Positions 23,280 through 35,059 of a stretch of DNA of 64,000 bases are shown piece by piece. The stretch covers positions 20,725,001-20,789,000 of the forward strand of contig NC_087253.1 of the NCBI RefSeq assembly GCF_037042905.1, in the 5' to 3' direction. Each line of letters opens with the position of its first letter. The stretch's first letter is position 1. Under the pieces are notes generated by a model. It had not been told where the DNA came from and searched no databases. It saw nothing but the letters and a program-made list of their open reading frames with translations. The stretch comes from Lytechinus pictus (Eukaryota > Echinodermata > Echinoidea > Temnopleuroida > Toxopneustidae). The position numbers and the translations under genes are program-made.

Positions 23280-23834
23280 CCGAAAAAAGCTCGAATAATT
23301 CTGTATATTTTTATAACAGGAATTTTCTGCAATTTAAAAGAATAGGTCTGCTTTAATAATGGAGAAAAGTCTTCTTTTTTCTTATTACAAGAAAAGTGTA
23401 TAGGGTTCATGCATCATATACCTATTTTCCTTGTGTGTGTTTTTTTTTTTGTGGAGCGTTGTGGCCCAGTGGATCAGTCTTCTGACTTTGAAACAGAGGG
23501 TCGTGGGTTCGAATCCTAGCCATGGCGTAATTTCCTTCAGCAAGAAATATTCATCCACATTGTGCTGCACTCAACCCAGGTGAGTGAATGGGTACCCGGT
23601 AGGATTAATTCCTTGATGCATGAGCGCTGAAAGGCAGCTCGAGCTAAAGCCGGGGTAATAATAATGATACATCGCGCCTCGGAATATAATATTTCTAGAT
23701 AGATGGCGCTATATGAATGCCTATTATTATTATCACAGTGTAAGATTACAGATGTTCCCGAGATCGAGACTCTGCTGTACAGGAACATTTTTGTTTGTTT
23801 GTTTTTTTAATGAGAAATTTCTAACAGTACACTG
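23280..23834. mobile_element. Second TACACTGTTA-type MITE, interrupted by a SINE
   Basis: The body matches 18477-18927 on both sides of the SINE (TTTTCTGCAATTTAA; GTAAGATTACAGATGTTC; CTAACAGT end). Confidence 0.65.
23455..23735 (+). mobile_element. tRNA-derived SINE, copy 2 (fullest)
   Basis: The A box is near 23461-23472 and a perfect B box GGTTCGAATCC is at 23506-23516. Then come the shared body, GGCGCTATATGAATGCC and an (ATT)n tail. It is inserted in a MITE in tetraspanin A's 5' intron. Confidence 0.88.
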
Positions 23835-24240
23835 GTAAATGATTGGTCAAAGTTATTAGACTGTTGGTGCCACTTGGTGGATATATTTCCGACCGATAAA
23901 AATGTATACTAGTATCAACCTAAATCCTTGTAGATTCTAACCATTGATTTTTTTTTTTTTTTTTTTTAGATGTCGGCCTACTTTAACCAACCCAATAGCG
24001 TTCTTGATCGATCCCTTTTAAGAGTGAGTGCATTTGCGATCACACAAGTTACCCTCTTTATCATGACTGTTCATAATTCTGAAGAGGAAACGAAAGATTA
24101 ATATATTATCAGTTTATAATCACTTCCGATCTTGATCTTCTCACTATAGTCTGCTAAGGTTCAGGATATAAAATAATAAATACATCTCATTAACACTCTT
24201 CACAAAATGAGCCTTGCGACACAGGACATAGCCAATGGCA

Positions 24241-24822
24241 TTAAAGGGATGGTCAAGGCTGGAAATATTTCTACCTGAATAGAATAATATTCACCAAGTA
24301 AAATGCTGAAAATTTCATCAAAATCTGATGACAAATAGCAAAGTTATGGCATTTTAAAGATTTGCATTATTCTTGTGAAACAGTTTTAGGCATGTCTTCA
24401 TGAATATTCAATGAGCAAACTGACGATGTCATATCCCCACTTGTTCTTTTGTATTCTATTAAAAAGATATTAGGTTTATTTAAAAAAATTTCTACCAAGA
24501 ACTAACAACTTATTAAGTGCATTAGTTACTTATTGCTGCAACTTACTTCATCATTTACACATGTATGAAAAATGAAACAATTATGATTACATGTAATAAC
24601 ATAAGAAAAAGGAAAATGGGAAAGTGATATCATCAACCCATCTAATGAATAATCATGACGACTTGCCTATAACTTTTTTTTTCATAAAATGTTGCTAAAC
24701 TTTAAAATTCAATAATTTCGTTATTTTTTATTCGATTTTGATGAAATTTTCAGCATTTTGCTTTGTGTATTTTAATCTATTTATTTAGATATAAATATTC
24801 TCAGCCTGGAGCATCCCTTTAA
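24241..24822. mobile_element. Fold-back element, TTAAAGGGATGGTCAAGGC termini
   Basis: 582 bp with TTAAAGGGATG..GGCTGGAAATATT and AATATTCTCAGCC..CATCCCTTTAA. The inner arms share the CTGAAAATTTCATCAAAAT core with the CAAGTCCACC family. Confidence 0.85.
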
Positions 24823-24880
24823 GCACCGTTTGGTCGATATCATAAGACGACGTATATTAAGCCTTTTATCAAACTTACAT

Positions 24881-25458
24881 TTAAAGGAGAATCCAGCCTT
24901 GGCCATAAAATGTTGTGTTGGGAAGGAGAAAAATAAATTAAACAGAATGGTGAAAGTTTGAAAGAAATCGGACAAGCAATAAGAAAGTTATAGTTGCTTT
25001 AAAATTGAGATCACTAATACTATGTAGATTTCAAATTGGCAACTGGGTAAGTAAATTATGACAAGGGGCAAGGACAACTTTCCCATCGGCCATGTGGGAT
25101 TTGTGGTTTTCCCCTGGGGAATTAATTTAGATATAACCCAGGTAGTATATTGTTTTATGTCCTCATGAAAGAAAAATATAATTTGAAATAAAACTTTTGG
25201 GAAAAATGACATTTTAGCCATAATATGTATTGGAGTATATGGAAGAGTAGTCCTTGCCTTATACATCACTATGACATCCCATATGCGGCCAATTTGAAGT
25301 CTCCGTGGGTATAGTGATTACAAATATTTACAACTTTTAAAACTTCATAACTTTCTTGTTGTTTGTCCAATATTGTTCAAATTTTCACCTATCAACTCGT
25401 CTGATTTTTCTTTTCCTTATAAAAAAAAAGTTTTTATTTGGGTTGGATTCCCCTTTAA
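24881..25458. mobile_element. Fold-back element, TTAAAGGAGAATCCAGCC termini
   Basis: 578 bp with TTAAAGGAGAATCCA at the left and TTGGATTCCCCTTTAA at the right. It is directly adjacent to the previous element. Confidence 0.85.
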
Positions 25459-25633
25459 ATAAGAACATGGTGGCGATATAATAATGTAAAGTGGAATATA
25501 CAAGCTTTTGAAAGTGGAGGGGCTCAGCCGAAAGTGAAGGGCTAACGATGGAATTTTTTTTATTCGGGGAAGGGGGAAGTGATCCCAGGCCCCCGCTTCC
25601 TTTATACACCAGTGATACGAGTGTCTGTGCTAG

Positions 25634-26243
25634 TTAAAGGACAAGTCCACCCCAACAAAAACTTGATTTGAATAAAAAGAGAAAAATCCAACAAGCATAA
25701 TGCTGAAAATTTCATCAAAATCGGATGTAAAATAAGAAAGTTATGACATTTTAAAGTTGCGCTTCATTTAACAAAACAGTTATATGCACATTTCAGTTGG
25801 TATGCAAATTAGGGAACTGATGACATCACTCACTCACTATTTCTCTTGTATTTTATTATATGAAATACGAAATATTCTAATTTTCTCCCCATTGTCCTGT
25901 GAAACAAAGTTTTATTTCTCCCTAAACATGTGGAATTACCATTGTTTAACATTATATGGTTCAGTCAAGTTTGTCCTTATTGTCAAATCTGTAAAAAATG
26001 AAATATTGTATACTTCAAACAATAAAAAACAAAAGAAATAGTGAGTGAGTGACATCATCGACTCACTCATTTGCATGTAACTGACTCGTTCATCTAACAT
26101 TTTGTGAAAAATAAGTGAAACTTTAAAATGTCATAACTTTCTTATTTTACATCCGATTTTGATGAAATTTTCAGCATTATGCTTGTCTGATTTTTCTCTA
26201 TTTATTCAAATCAACTTTTTTCTGGGATGGACTTGACCTTTAA
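25634..26243. mobile_element. Fold-back element, TTAAAGGACAAGTCCACC termini
   Basis: 610 bp with complete ends TTAAAGGACAAGTCCACCCC and GGATGGACTTGACCTTTAA, and arms meeting around a central CTATTTCTCTTGTATTTTATT region. Confidence 0.88.
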
Positions 26244-27265
26244 ACACAGTTTGATGTTGTTAACACATCATGGCAAGCTTTCAAGCTTTGCAAACTTGCT
26301 CATATACCCACTCGTGCATGGAGGCGGGGCTTGGGGCACCCCCCCCCCCCCCCTCCCCCCGGCGTGCAAAGTTCCACTACCAAGATTTTCTAGATTATTG
26401 TCTAAATCAAGAGGGTACACAAATTTTGCTCTCTCGCGACTATTTTAAAAATATATTGCTCTACATACTATGTCTGGCAACTCGTATTGTTTGGCTCTTT
26501 GCGCTACATACTCGTAGCCATTAATACCAAAATGAGAGTATTAGATATGAAGTTTTTGTACATATTAGAGGAAGATTCACGCGATATAACCCATCAGAGC
26601 CCCCTCCCTTCCAAATCTTCCCCACACCCTATTTACATTGTTTATCGGAAGTTTGAAATTGATGTGAATTTCCGCTGAAGTGTTTAGAGCGGTCCCGAGG
26701 CGCTTCCCGCCCCATGACTCACCCGCCCAATTCGCTTTAAATGTCTATCTCGAAACATTGTCTTGCTACATCTGGAATGCTTTAGTAGGCCTATTAGAAC
26801 ATGTTTTCTATGTGTTTTTTATTAATGTAGCGTGATATAGTGTTAATTACATAAACAAAAATATTTCTACAAAAAAATTGAGACCCCCCTTCCCCCCATC
26901 ACCCTCACAAAAACCTCTAGCTGTGAGTGAATTCTTCATGGTTTCAACGGGAATAAATCTCAAAACTTCAACCACATCCGTTTTTCCTAAAAGACGCCCC
27001 ACCCTAACACACCCGTAAACCATGTAAACTCTAATATATTGTGTAGAAATTGTTTGACATAAATTATAACATTATTAACACTTTATGGTGGTTAATTCGG
27101 ACATTGATTTCGACCATTCTCTTTCAATATCTTCCAAGTCACGATCTTGATCAAGCAATGATAAGATTCTTTGTTAATGCCGAACTGACAAGATAATAAA
27201 ATAAGTTTAGATGACCCAGGAAATAAATGGTCCCGTCAAGCTAGTCTAAAAGTGGTAGCACTTAC

Positions 27266-27410
27266 CGATAAATGAATCCAGATATAAACCTTCGTTCTCA
27301 GGATCCAAGTAGCTGTAACGTCGCGAAGTTATATCCAAGATGAAATTACGTCGGCATGTAATACTAACTGTCTACTTTCAAATGTAGTAGCAGTTTGAGA
27401 CTCATGGGAA
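27266..27410 (-). other. Candidate non-coding first exon of tetraspanin A
   Basis: On the - strand a donor-like CG|GTAAGTGC ends at 27265, and the first coding exon has a clear upstream acceptor, so a spliced 5' UTR exon is required. This is the best donor I saw in a less repetitive, GC-richer stretch (27.27-27.55 kb) that could hold the promoter. The upstream boundary is a guess. Confidence 0.35.
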
Positions 27411-27639
27411 TAATTATGACCGGATGTTACTGCAAAGAATGATCTTTTTAATTAAGTTCATTTAGAGATGCTGAGCGCGAAGGCCAGTCGTCTGTGTGAG
27501 TGGATGGCTGCGCGTGAATGTGCTTTGCAGTGCGCAGGATACACCGCAGCGGAAGAAACGACTGGAAATGAGTCAATCTTCACAAGAAGTTCTTATTAAG
27601 ATTGTAATAACGAATGAGTCAATGATCAGGGTAGTAAAC

Positions 27640-27905
27640 AGGGCTTAAAGGCGGCACAACAGGAAATTTTTAACATTACACTTTAAAATTGGGTGTTAAA
27701 ACTGACAATAGTTGGTGTCGTGTTACCCTAAGGTGTTAATAAAATTAGGCCAACACCATGTACAGTTTGAATATAACACCAAAGATAGTCAAAGTCACAA
27801 CCAAAAGTGTTGCATAGGTGTTTTAACTAACACCAAAAAGTATTACACCCAGATAAACAACCGGTGCTGCCCTTATACTCCAGTCAACACCATATAATTG
27901 GGGGC
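27640..27905. repeat. TTGGTGTTA / TAACACCAA-rich inverted repeat
   Basis: The left half has GTGTTAAAACTG and GGTGTCGTGTTACC and the right half has TAACACCAAAAAG and CAACACC. It is probably a degraded fold-back element. Confidence 0.4.
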
Positions 27906-27934
27906 AACAATGTGTTCTCTCCCTCTTTTGTAGA

Positions 27935-28345
27935 ATTAAAAGCGACCACTCCTGCCCCCCTCCCAGTGGCGTAACAGGCGGGGGGGGGCAGGGAGGCAAG
28001 CTGCCTCCCCCTGGCGGAGTTCACCGGGAAAATAAATAAACAAACTGGAAAAGGAAAAAAAGGGGGGAGAAAGAAAGAAAGGGAAGGGGAAAAGAATAAT
28101 GAGGAAATGAAGAAAAGAAAAGGGAAAGGGGAAAAGGAAAGGGAAAAGAAAAAACATAAAAAGGGAAAACGGAAAGAAAACGGGAAAAGGAAGGAAAGAA
28201 AAACATGTGAAAAAGAACAATTCTCCCCGATATACAAATACATTAGCATGATTGGGGAAATAAATTAATGGTGACAAAAAGAAACAAAAGCGGGAAATGA
28301 GGTAGAATGGAATGAGCCAAAATCTACATTGGAAAATAAAGAAAA
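27935..28345. repeat. Poly(G)-type repeat with purine-rich body
   Basis: CCCAGTGGCGTAACAGGCGGG with a G tract and GGCAAGCTGCCTCCCCCTGGCG, followed by about 300 bp of GAAAGGGGAAAAG-type purine tract. Confidence 0.6.
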
Positions 28346-28364
28346 GGGACAAGATTTAGATTTT

Positions 28365-29390
28365 TAGATTTAGATTTTATTTCCGTTCAACAATTTTTTC
28401 ATAATATAATCAAAGTAACAATACATATTCAATATAATCGATAATACAGACAAATCAATGAAATTTCGTAACAAATGTTGAATATAAATTAAACAAAACT
28501 ACAATTTGTTACAGTAATTTTATCAATGAAAAGAAACAAGAAATGAACGGAGGGACTTGCCAAGAAAAGCAAAAGCTTGTAGAGAAGGCAAGCCCCTAAA
28601 CTTAGTTTCAATACTAATAGTAAACAAACTATATATACAACTCTATACACAAATCGAGACGGACACAGAAGACAAACTTAAAACAAGTAATCCACAAATA
28701 TCAAAATAAAACGAATAAGCGACAACAAAAATAAGAGAAAGTAATTCAAATAATAATAATTACAGTGGTAACACACAAAAAAAAGTACTTACAAAATCAT
28801 AATAGGGAGGGAAAAGTGGCAAAGGAAAGAAAGAGGGAGATAAGGGAGGTGCAAATAAAAAGTGCAAATGAAAAGAGGAACATGGCAGGTGCACAGGTCG
28901 TAATGTATTGTATCATGTTGTAGTGGTTATTTTTTTTTATAAGTAAAGTTTGACAAATTTATTGGCAGTTAAAGGTTAAGTTATTATGTAGTTTTAGTTT
29001 AGGTTATGTGTTAGCTTGACTTGTTGGTGTGGAGTATTGACAAAAGAGCATCTTTTTAAGTTTGTGTTTAAAAATATTAAGGTTTGTAGATTCTTTAAAG
29101 TCGTTGGGCAGGGAATTCCAATACACTGGTCCAAAAAAGATTAAAGAGTTTTTCGCTAATATAGTACGGGTAGGGGGTAGGTGATAACAATTACGTTGTC
29201 TCGTTGGGTAATCGTGTATAAAGGAGTTTTTACAGAACATATTTGAAAAAATTGTTGGGAGATCATCTTTGTTTAGTTTATACATAAATTGGGCGAGTTG
29301 GAAAAGATATAAATCACTCACTTTAAGAATATTATTTTGGAAGAATAGTATATCTGTGTGTGATCTGAATTGATCTGAAGACGAGATAAC
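28365..29390 (-). mobile_element. 5'-truncated non-LTR retrotransposon (CR1/L2-like)
   Basis: On the - strand a frame from about 29390 to 29004 encodes a typical LINE ORF2 C-terminus, including LFFQNNILKVSDLYLF, QLAQFMYKL and VYWNSLPNDFKESTNLNIFK. The 3' UTR runs to short AAATCT-type tandem repeats near 28365, the tail type of CR1/L2 elements. The reverse transcriptase domain is absent. The exact clade is inference. Confidence 0.75.
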
Positions 29391-29599
29391 ACTACCGGGC
29401 TGCCGAGGATTGAAGATAACGAGCGGGGAGAAAGATGGGTGGTATATAGACTAATGTCGTATGAAAGTCTATCATAAACTTGCTAAATCTCTAAAGCTAT
29501 ATACCGGGGCTCTGTCCAAGAGTCAAGACCCGTGCAGTGGGGGCGCTTCATCTGTAACCTTTAAAGGGCTCTATAACGGGCCCCTATATGGACCCTTCC

Positions 29600-30600
29600 T
29601 GCATTAAGCTTTGCGTTGAAGTACTAACGTACGGGGGGGGGGTGGTTCCGCAGCCAAAGGGAAATAAAAGAATATAAAGGAGGCAGCGAAATGAGATGAA
29701 TGAAAAAAGAAAATATATGACATGTTTGCTATGATATAAAAGCTATCACCCCTCACATAATTAGAATTTCATTTCAAAAGGCCACTTTTCTTTTTGGCTC
29801 GCTTCGCTCGCTGGCGACTTTTTACAAATTTTCCCACATTTTTTATGGTGTGCCCCCTAAAAACATTTTTATAATAACGGTACACAACTGCATTGAATTT
29901 ATGTGTTGTGTGAAAGCTCTATAAATGTATACGCAATTTGATTAAAATTAGTGGCCATCTGTAAGGTTTAAAATGGCTTTAATATCAAGAGGTTCCGGGG
30001 CTCCGCCCCGGACCCCACCCATAAAGCACTGGTGTATGGATGAGTTTGGACTATAGCCCCCAAAAGTTCTACAACCAAACCAAGAAAAGGAGGAAAGAAT
30101 GAAAAGCAAAGCAAAAGTGTATTATATTTTTCTGAAGATCACGTCAAAATCTATCTTTATGTTAGATTCTCCTGAAAAGGTGATTTTTTTTATCTCGCTC
30201 GCTTCGCTCATTCGGGACTTATATTAAGCTACTTCTTGCCATAAGCGCCATACTGGGCCCCTCAAACATACAGAGCTTCGCCCTGATGCGCATAATCATA
30301 ACAAAAATCATGTTCACCGTGGCGTACAAAAAAAGAGAGAGAAAAGGAAAGAGAGAAGGGTGAAATATTATATTATCTTTTTAACATTATGTCAATTAAA
30401 ATCTATCACAAATTGGCTTTTTGCAATAAAAATGTCAAAATTGTTGCTCGCTCACATTTATATACATTTTTTTTGCCCGATACACCATATCGCCCCCTCA
30501 AATTTTTTGCCTTATGACGCCATTGCCTGTTCCATGATATGACCGGGAATTTTTTGGCTCTTGCCCCCCCCCCCCCCCCCCCCCCTGGCCACCGACCCCT
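29600..30600. repeat. Poly(G)/(C) and GCTCGCTTCGCTCGC repeat debris
   Basis: G tract near 29632, TGGCTCGCTTCGCTCGCTGGCG near 29794, CTCGCTCGCTTCGCTCATTC near 30194, and a 23 base poly(C) run at 30564-30586. It is related to the 2840-5040 repeat in the opposite orientation. Confidence 0.6.
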
Positions 30601-30964
30601 GTTACGCCCCTGTCCTGCCCCTCCGCTCCCTTCTGGAATCGGGCTTCTTTTCCATGCAGGTTGATCATGTTGCTCCATTATTCATCTATTTATATGGAAC
30701 GGCAAATATATTGGTCAACCCCAGAGAATGTTCAACCCCCTTCCACTTCTCTTTAGTTTTTAAACAGTCACGCCCATCATTTTTAACTACTGGGAAGCCT
30801 TGGCTTTGTCATCATTATGATGATGATAAGAAATAATGTTAATCATCGTCAATAAATCATTATCTTCAAACATCACATCTCCTGCAGCTGCTTCTTACGC
30901 TCTTCATCCTGTTTTTCATCCTACTCTTCTACTTACTCCTCCAAGATTTAGACTACCATCGGCA

Positions 30965-31169
30965 TCACTCATCATCATCATTATTACCACTATCATCATC
31001 ATAATTCACCATTATCTCCATCATCATTACCAATATCATCATTTCAACTATCATCATCATTATCATCATCATTATCATCATCATTACCACTATCATCATC
31101 ATCATCACCATCATCACCATCATCATCATCACCATCATTACCATCATCATCACCATCAGCACCACCATC

Positions 31170-31201
<32 letters not shown>

Positions 31202-31304
31202 CATCACCACCATTATCATCATCATCATCACCATCATCATTACCACCATCATCATCATCATCATCATCATCATCACCATCATCATCGCCATCATCATCAT
31301 CATC
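30965..31304 (+). repeat. (CAT)n tract
   Basis: 340 bp of CAT/CAC triplets. It opens long artificial poly-His, poly-Asp and poly-Met frames. Confidence 0.95.
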
Positions 31305-32195
31305 ACCCCGAGAGGACGAGGCCAACTAGAACACTTCAACAACACTGTAACGTTGTTTTTCGGTCCAGAGCAAAACAAGGAAAACTTACCGATCCTGTGC
31401 CCTCCCTTCTACTGGTCGTTAGATGGCGTATTGCAATTTTGTTTGTGGACAACATTGTGTACTATTTTGTGGACAATAATTTGGACCAATCTGATATGTG
31501 GTCAAAAGCATGGACGAATTTTAGACGTGCCACGGTCGAGTGGTCTAAGAAGCCTGACTTGAGAAATGAAAGTCAGTGGTTCTATCCCCGGCCACACGGC
31601 AGTGTTATTTTATCATGCATTCAGATGAATAGAAAGGCTGTACGCATTCTTCATGTATAGAATTGTTTTTACAATAATGAAAAAAAAAATGATGGTAGAT
31701 ATTGCGGAGAAAACTTAGTGATGAATCTGCAAGATTCTAGACTTTCATTCATATATTTAGACAGGGTTCGGTGCGACCCCCCCCCCCCCCCCCCCCCATT
31801 AAAAAATTGGTATTATTATCATTATTGATATACATACATATTGGAGAAGAAATTTGGGGTAATAAATCTTTTTAAAATCATTCTTCTTACTACTCAAAAA
31901 AAAAAACGGAGTAATCGCCATTTGGGCTTCATATGACCCCTCCCCCCCCCTAGCGTATATAGCAAAAAAATGAAAAGAAAGAAGAAGAAATCTAGTACGG
32001 CTTGATATCTTCATCATATCTACTCATCAACACTGCCAATTGCGGTCAATATACCACCAATCTACCACTATAACAATCATCACCATTATCATTATAACTA
32101 GCGTTATTACCACTAGCCATCATCAACACTATCACCTATATGCAGAGATGCCAACCTGATCAAGAACATTTCAGTATTTTAAAGGCTGAAAATCT
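31305..32195 (+). repeat. Duplicated block, copy 1 (uninterrupted)
   Basis: CCCCGAGAGGACGAGGCC through GATCAAGAACATTTCAGT. It matches copy 2 at 33141-34996 except for a ~200 bp segment (31895-32098) present only here and the LINE present only in copy 2. Confidence 0.85.
31527..31597 (+). mobile_element. tRNA-like segment, SINE-type, copy 1
   Basis: CGGTCGAGTGGTCTAAGAAGC (A box of tRNA-Ser/Leu type) and GTGGTTCTATCCCC (degraded B box). The acceptor arms do not pair, so it is not a functional tRNA. Confidence 0.5.
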
Positions 32196-32369
32196 GCATT
32201 TTGGTAAGAAAATCTGTATTTTCATAAAAATACCACAGGACAAGACATAAATCGAAACTTTAGAAATTGGAAGGTTGCATGAAACCACCAGTATTCTTTC
32301 TCATTTTTCAGTAATGATTATTGAAAACAAGTATTACTTGGCAGCTCTGAATATGACCACCGTAAACTC

Positions 32370-32632
32370 CATTATCACTATCATCTTCACCACCAACATC
32401 AGCACCAACACTACCACCATCGTCATGATCATCACTATCACCGTCACCATCATCACCACCACCGTCATCATCATCATCATCATCATCACCATCACCATGA
32501 TCATTATCACCATCATCACCACCACCATCATCATTATCACCATCATCATCATCAATCATCATCAATCATCATCATTATCACCATCATCATCATCTCCATC
32601 ATCATCATCATCATCATCACCATCATCATCAT

Positions 32633-32692
<60 letters not shown>

Positions 32693-32850
32693 CATCACCA
32701 CCATCATCATCATCACCATCATCATCATCACCATCATCGCTATCACCACGGCCATCATCATCATCACCATGCATCATCATCATCATTATCACCAGTCATC
32801 ATCATCATAAAAATCATCGTGATCATCACTAGTCACCACTCATTGTCATC
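32370..32850 (+). repeat. Second (CAT)n tract
   Basis: About 480 bp of TCA/CAC/TCG triplets. A small third tract is at 34998-35033. Confidence 0.95.
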
Positions 32851-33275
32851 ATCATTCATATTCATCATCATTTTCGCCTACAGCGTCACCGTCATCATTA
32901 GCAGGAACGTATACCAACCTTCCGGGTTTTTTTTTTTATTGTTATGGCAATTCGGAGGACAGCTTTTTGCTGGTGGTAAAACACCAAGCTAGTATAATTA
33001 AAAATTTGACGTCTAAGTTAATAAGGCATTAAAAATATATATATGTATATTAATTAATTAATTAATTTATATATATGTAATTGTTTTATTTTGCTCCACA
33101 ACAAGGAGTTTATCATGGCAAAAACTTGCCCCCCCCCCCCCCGAGAGGGCGAGGCCAAATAGAACACTTCAACAACACTAACAATTTTTCGGTCCCGAGA
33201 AAACATGGAAAACTCACCGATCCTACGCCCTACCTTCTACTGGTCGTTAGATGGCGTATTTCAATTTCGTTTGTG

Positions 33276-34502
33276 AGACCACTTCATTGAAAATTTTCAA
33301 ATTGATTATGTATTTCATGTTACAGATGGGCAATCCGAATATGATTTGGGAATGGGGGAACTGAAAGAAGTATTTTTGAGACTGAAATGTGCAATGCTAT
33401 GCAATAAACATAGAGAATTTCAATACAAACAATTACAAGGGGCTGTGTACACGAAAAGGGAACTTTTTAAATTTGGTTTTGAGACAGATAATTTGTGTTC
33501 CTTTTGTAAAAAAGAAGTTGAGTCTTACCAACATTTATTTTTTTATTGTCCTGAAGTTAAGCGATTATGGGAAGAGATGAGTAAAATATTTCAACTGAAT
33601 GAACTTGGCAGTGACGTTTGGAAAACAAATTTCATGGGGATATCTGGAAATACTACAAGAGTAGCTTTATTAATAAACTGTATTATATTCTTAATTAAGT
33701 ATATTATTTTTAGTTCAAGAAAACAGGGAATATTGCCAACCGTACAGAAAGTGACACATTTGGTTAAAGTGTATAGAGATACGGAATATCAAATAGCGTT
33801 TAAAAAGGGGAAGCTGGGGGTGCACTTAAGGAAATGGGAACAAATCAATGCATACCTTTCTTAATACTATGGATGTATTGGTTGCTTCATTTTGTTTCTG
33901 TTTTGTTTTGTTTATTTGTTCAAATACAGATAGTTGTACCAGAGCAGGATGCATCGAGTGTGGGTGTACGTGTGTAGATGGATGTGTGAGTTTTGTGACG
34001 GGGAAGAGGGGGGGGGGGGAGCTGTGGGTGGTGGTGAGTTGAAGTGAGCTTGTGTGAGTGTCTGGGGAGAGAGATGAGGGGGGAGGGGGTATGGGGGTAA
34101 GGTGAGTGTGTAGTGACGTTTTAGGATAATAACCTTTTATAATAATACTAATCTTTTAAATAATCTTTTATCCTTTTTTTATTTCTTGTACAATTAATAT
34201 GTGCAAAAGAGATTATTTCTATTCTATTCAGGGAAAAAAGTCATCTTTTACAAAGTATGTTTTTTTTTATTTTGTCGATTGATATGGGTTTTTCCCCTCT
34301 GCTTTCACATTGTTGTAGAAGAGAAATTTGGCAGTTTAATCATTTAAAAAATATTTGTAATCTCATTGATATTGATATATTTATTTGTTTGATTGTTTAT
34401 TGATTGTATACATGCAAAGAATCTTTATTTATATGAATTGTGATTGTAAATTTATTGATTTAAAAGAGGAAGAAAATAAAATATTATTCAAAACAAAAAA
34501 AA
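33276..34502 (+). mobile_element. 5'-truncated LINE insertion (L1/Tx1-like)
   Basis: The insert breaks the duplicated block exactly. Its open frame begins at the left junction (33277), followed by a 3' UTR and an A-rich end (AAACAAAAAAAAAC). Compared with copy 1, only about 4 bases are missing at the join. The encoded zinc-knuckle C-terminus fits L1-like or Tx1-like ORF2. The clade is inference. Confidence 0.85.
33277..33864 (+). pseudogene. LINE ORF2 C-terminal fragment with zf-RVT zinc knuckle
   Basis: 195 codons open from the truncation point to TAA. NLCSFCKKEVESYQHLFFYC gives C-x2-C-x8-H-x4-C, the reverse-transcriptase-associated zinc-binding motif, followed by PEVKRLW. The endonuclease and polymerase domains are missing, so it cannot be active. 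The lack of internal stops suggests a fairly young insertion. Confidence 0.85.
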
Positions 34503-34578
34503 ACATTGTGTACTATTTTGTGGACAACAATTTGGACCATTCTGATATGTGGTCAAAAGCATGGACGAATTTTAGACG

Positions 34579-34648
34579 TGCCACGGTCGAGTGGTCTAAG
34601 AAGCCTGACTTGAGAAATGAAAGTCCGTGGTTCAATCCCGGCCACACA
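34579..34648 (+). mobile_element. tRNA-like segment, SINE-type, copy 2
   Basis: The same segment as 31527-31597 but with an intact B box GGTTCAATCCC. Confidence 0.5.
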
Positions 34649-35059
34649 GCATTGCTATTTTATCATGCATTCAGATGAATAGAAAGGCTATATGAAAAAA
34701 AAAATTGATGGTAAATATTGCGGAGAAAAATCAGTGATGTATCTGCAAGATTCTAGACTTTCATTCATATATTTAGACAGGGTTCGGTGCGACCCCCCCC
34801 CCCCCAATAAAAATGGGTATTACTATCATTATTAATATACATACATATTGGAGAAGAAATTTGGGGGTGATAAATCTTTTTAAAATCATTCTTCTTACTA
34901 CTAAAAAAAATATACTAGCCATCATCAACACCATCATCTATATGCAGAGATGCCAACCTGATCAAGAACATTTCAGTATTTTAAAGGCTGAAAATTAGTA
35001 TCACCATCATCATCATCACCATCACCATCACAATCAGTTATAATCATTCCAATCGCAAA

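Larger units (their letters stand above)
33141..34996 (+). repeat. Duplicated block, copy 2 (split by a LINE)
   Basis: 33141-33275 matches 31305-31447 and 34503-34996 matches the remainder. The 1.2 kb between is a retrotransposon. Confidence 0.85.

Noticed and set aside
23455..23530. tRNA gene
   Set aside because: The A and B boxes are good, but the acceptor stem does not pair and the sequence continues into a SINE body with an (ATT)n tail. The same applies to 22277 and the 31527/34579 segments.
28004..28352. Phe/Pro/Ser-rich - strand frames that look like membrane proteins
   Set aside because: They are translations of the complement of a GAAAAGGG purine tract. The hydrophobicity comes from base composition.
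30836..31660. 274-codon + strand frame rich in His
   Set aside because: Most of it is a (CAT)n microsatellite read as poly-His, with equally open poly-Asp and poly-Met frames on the other strand. No domain flanks it.
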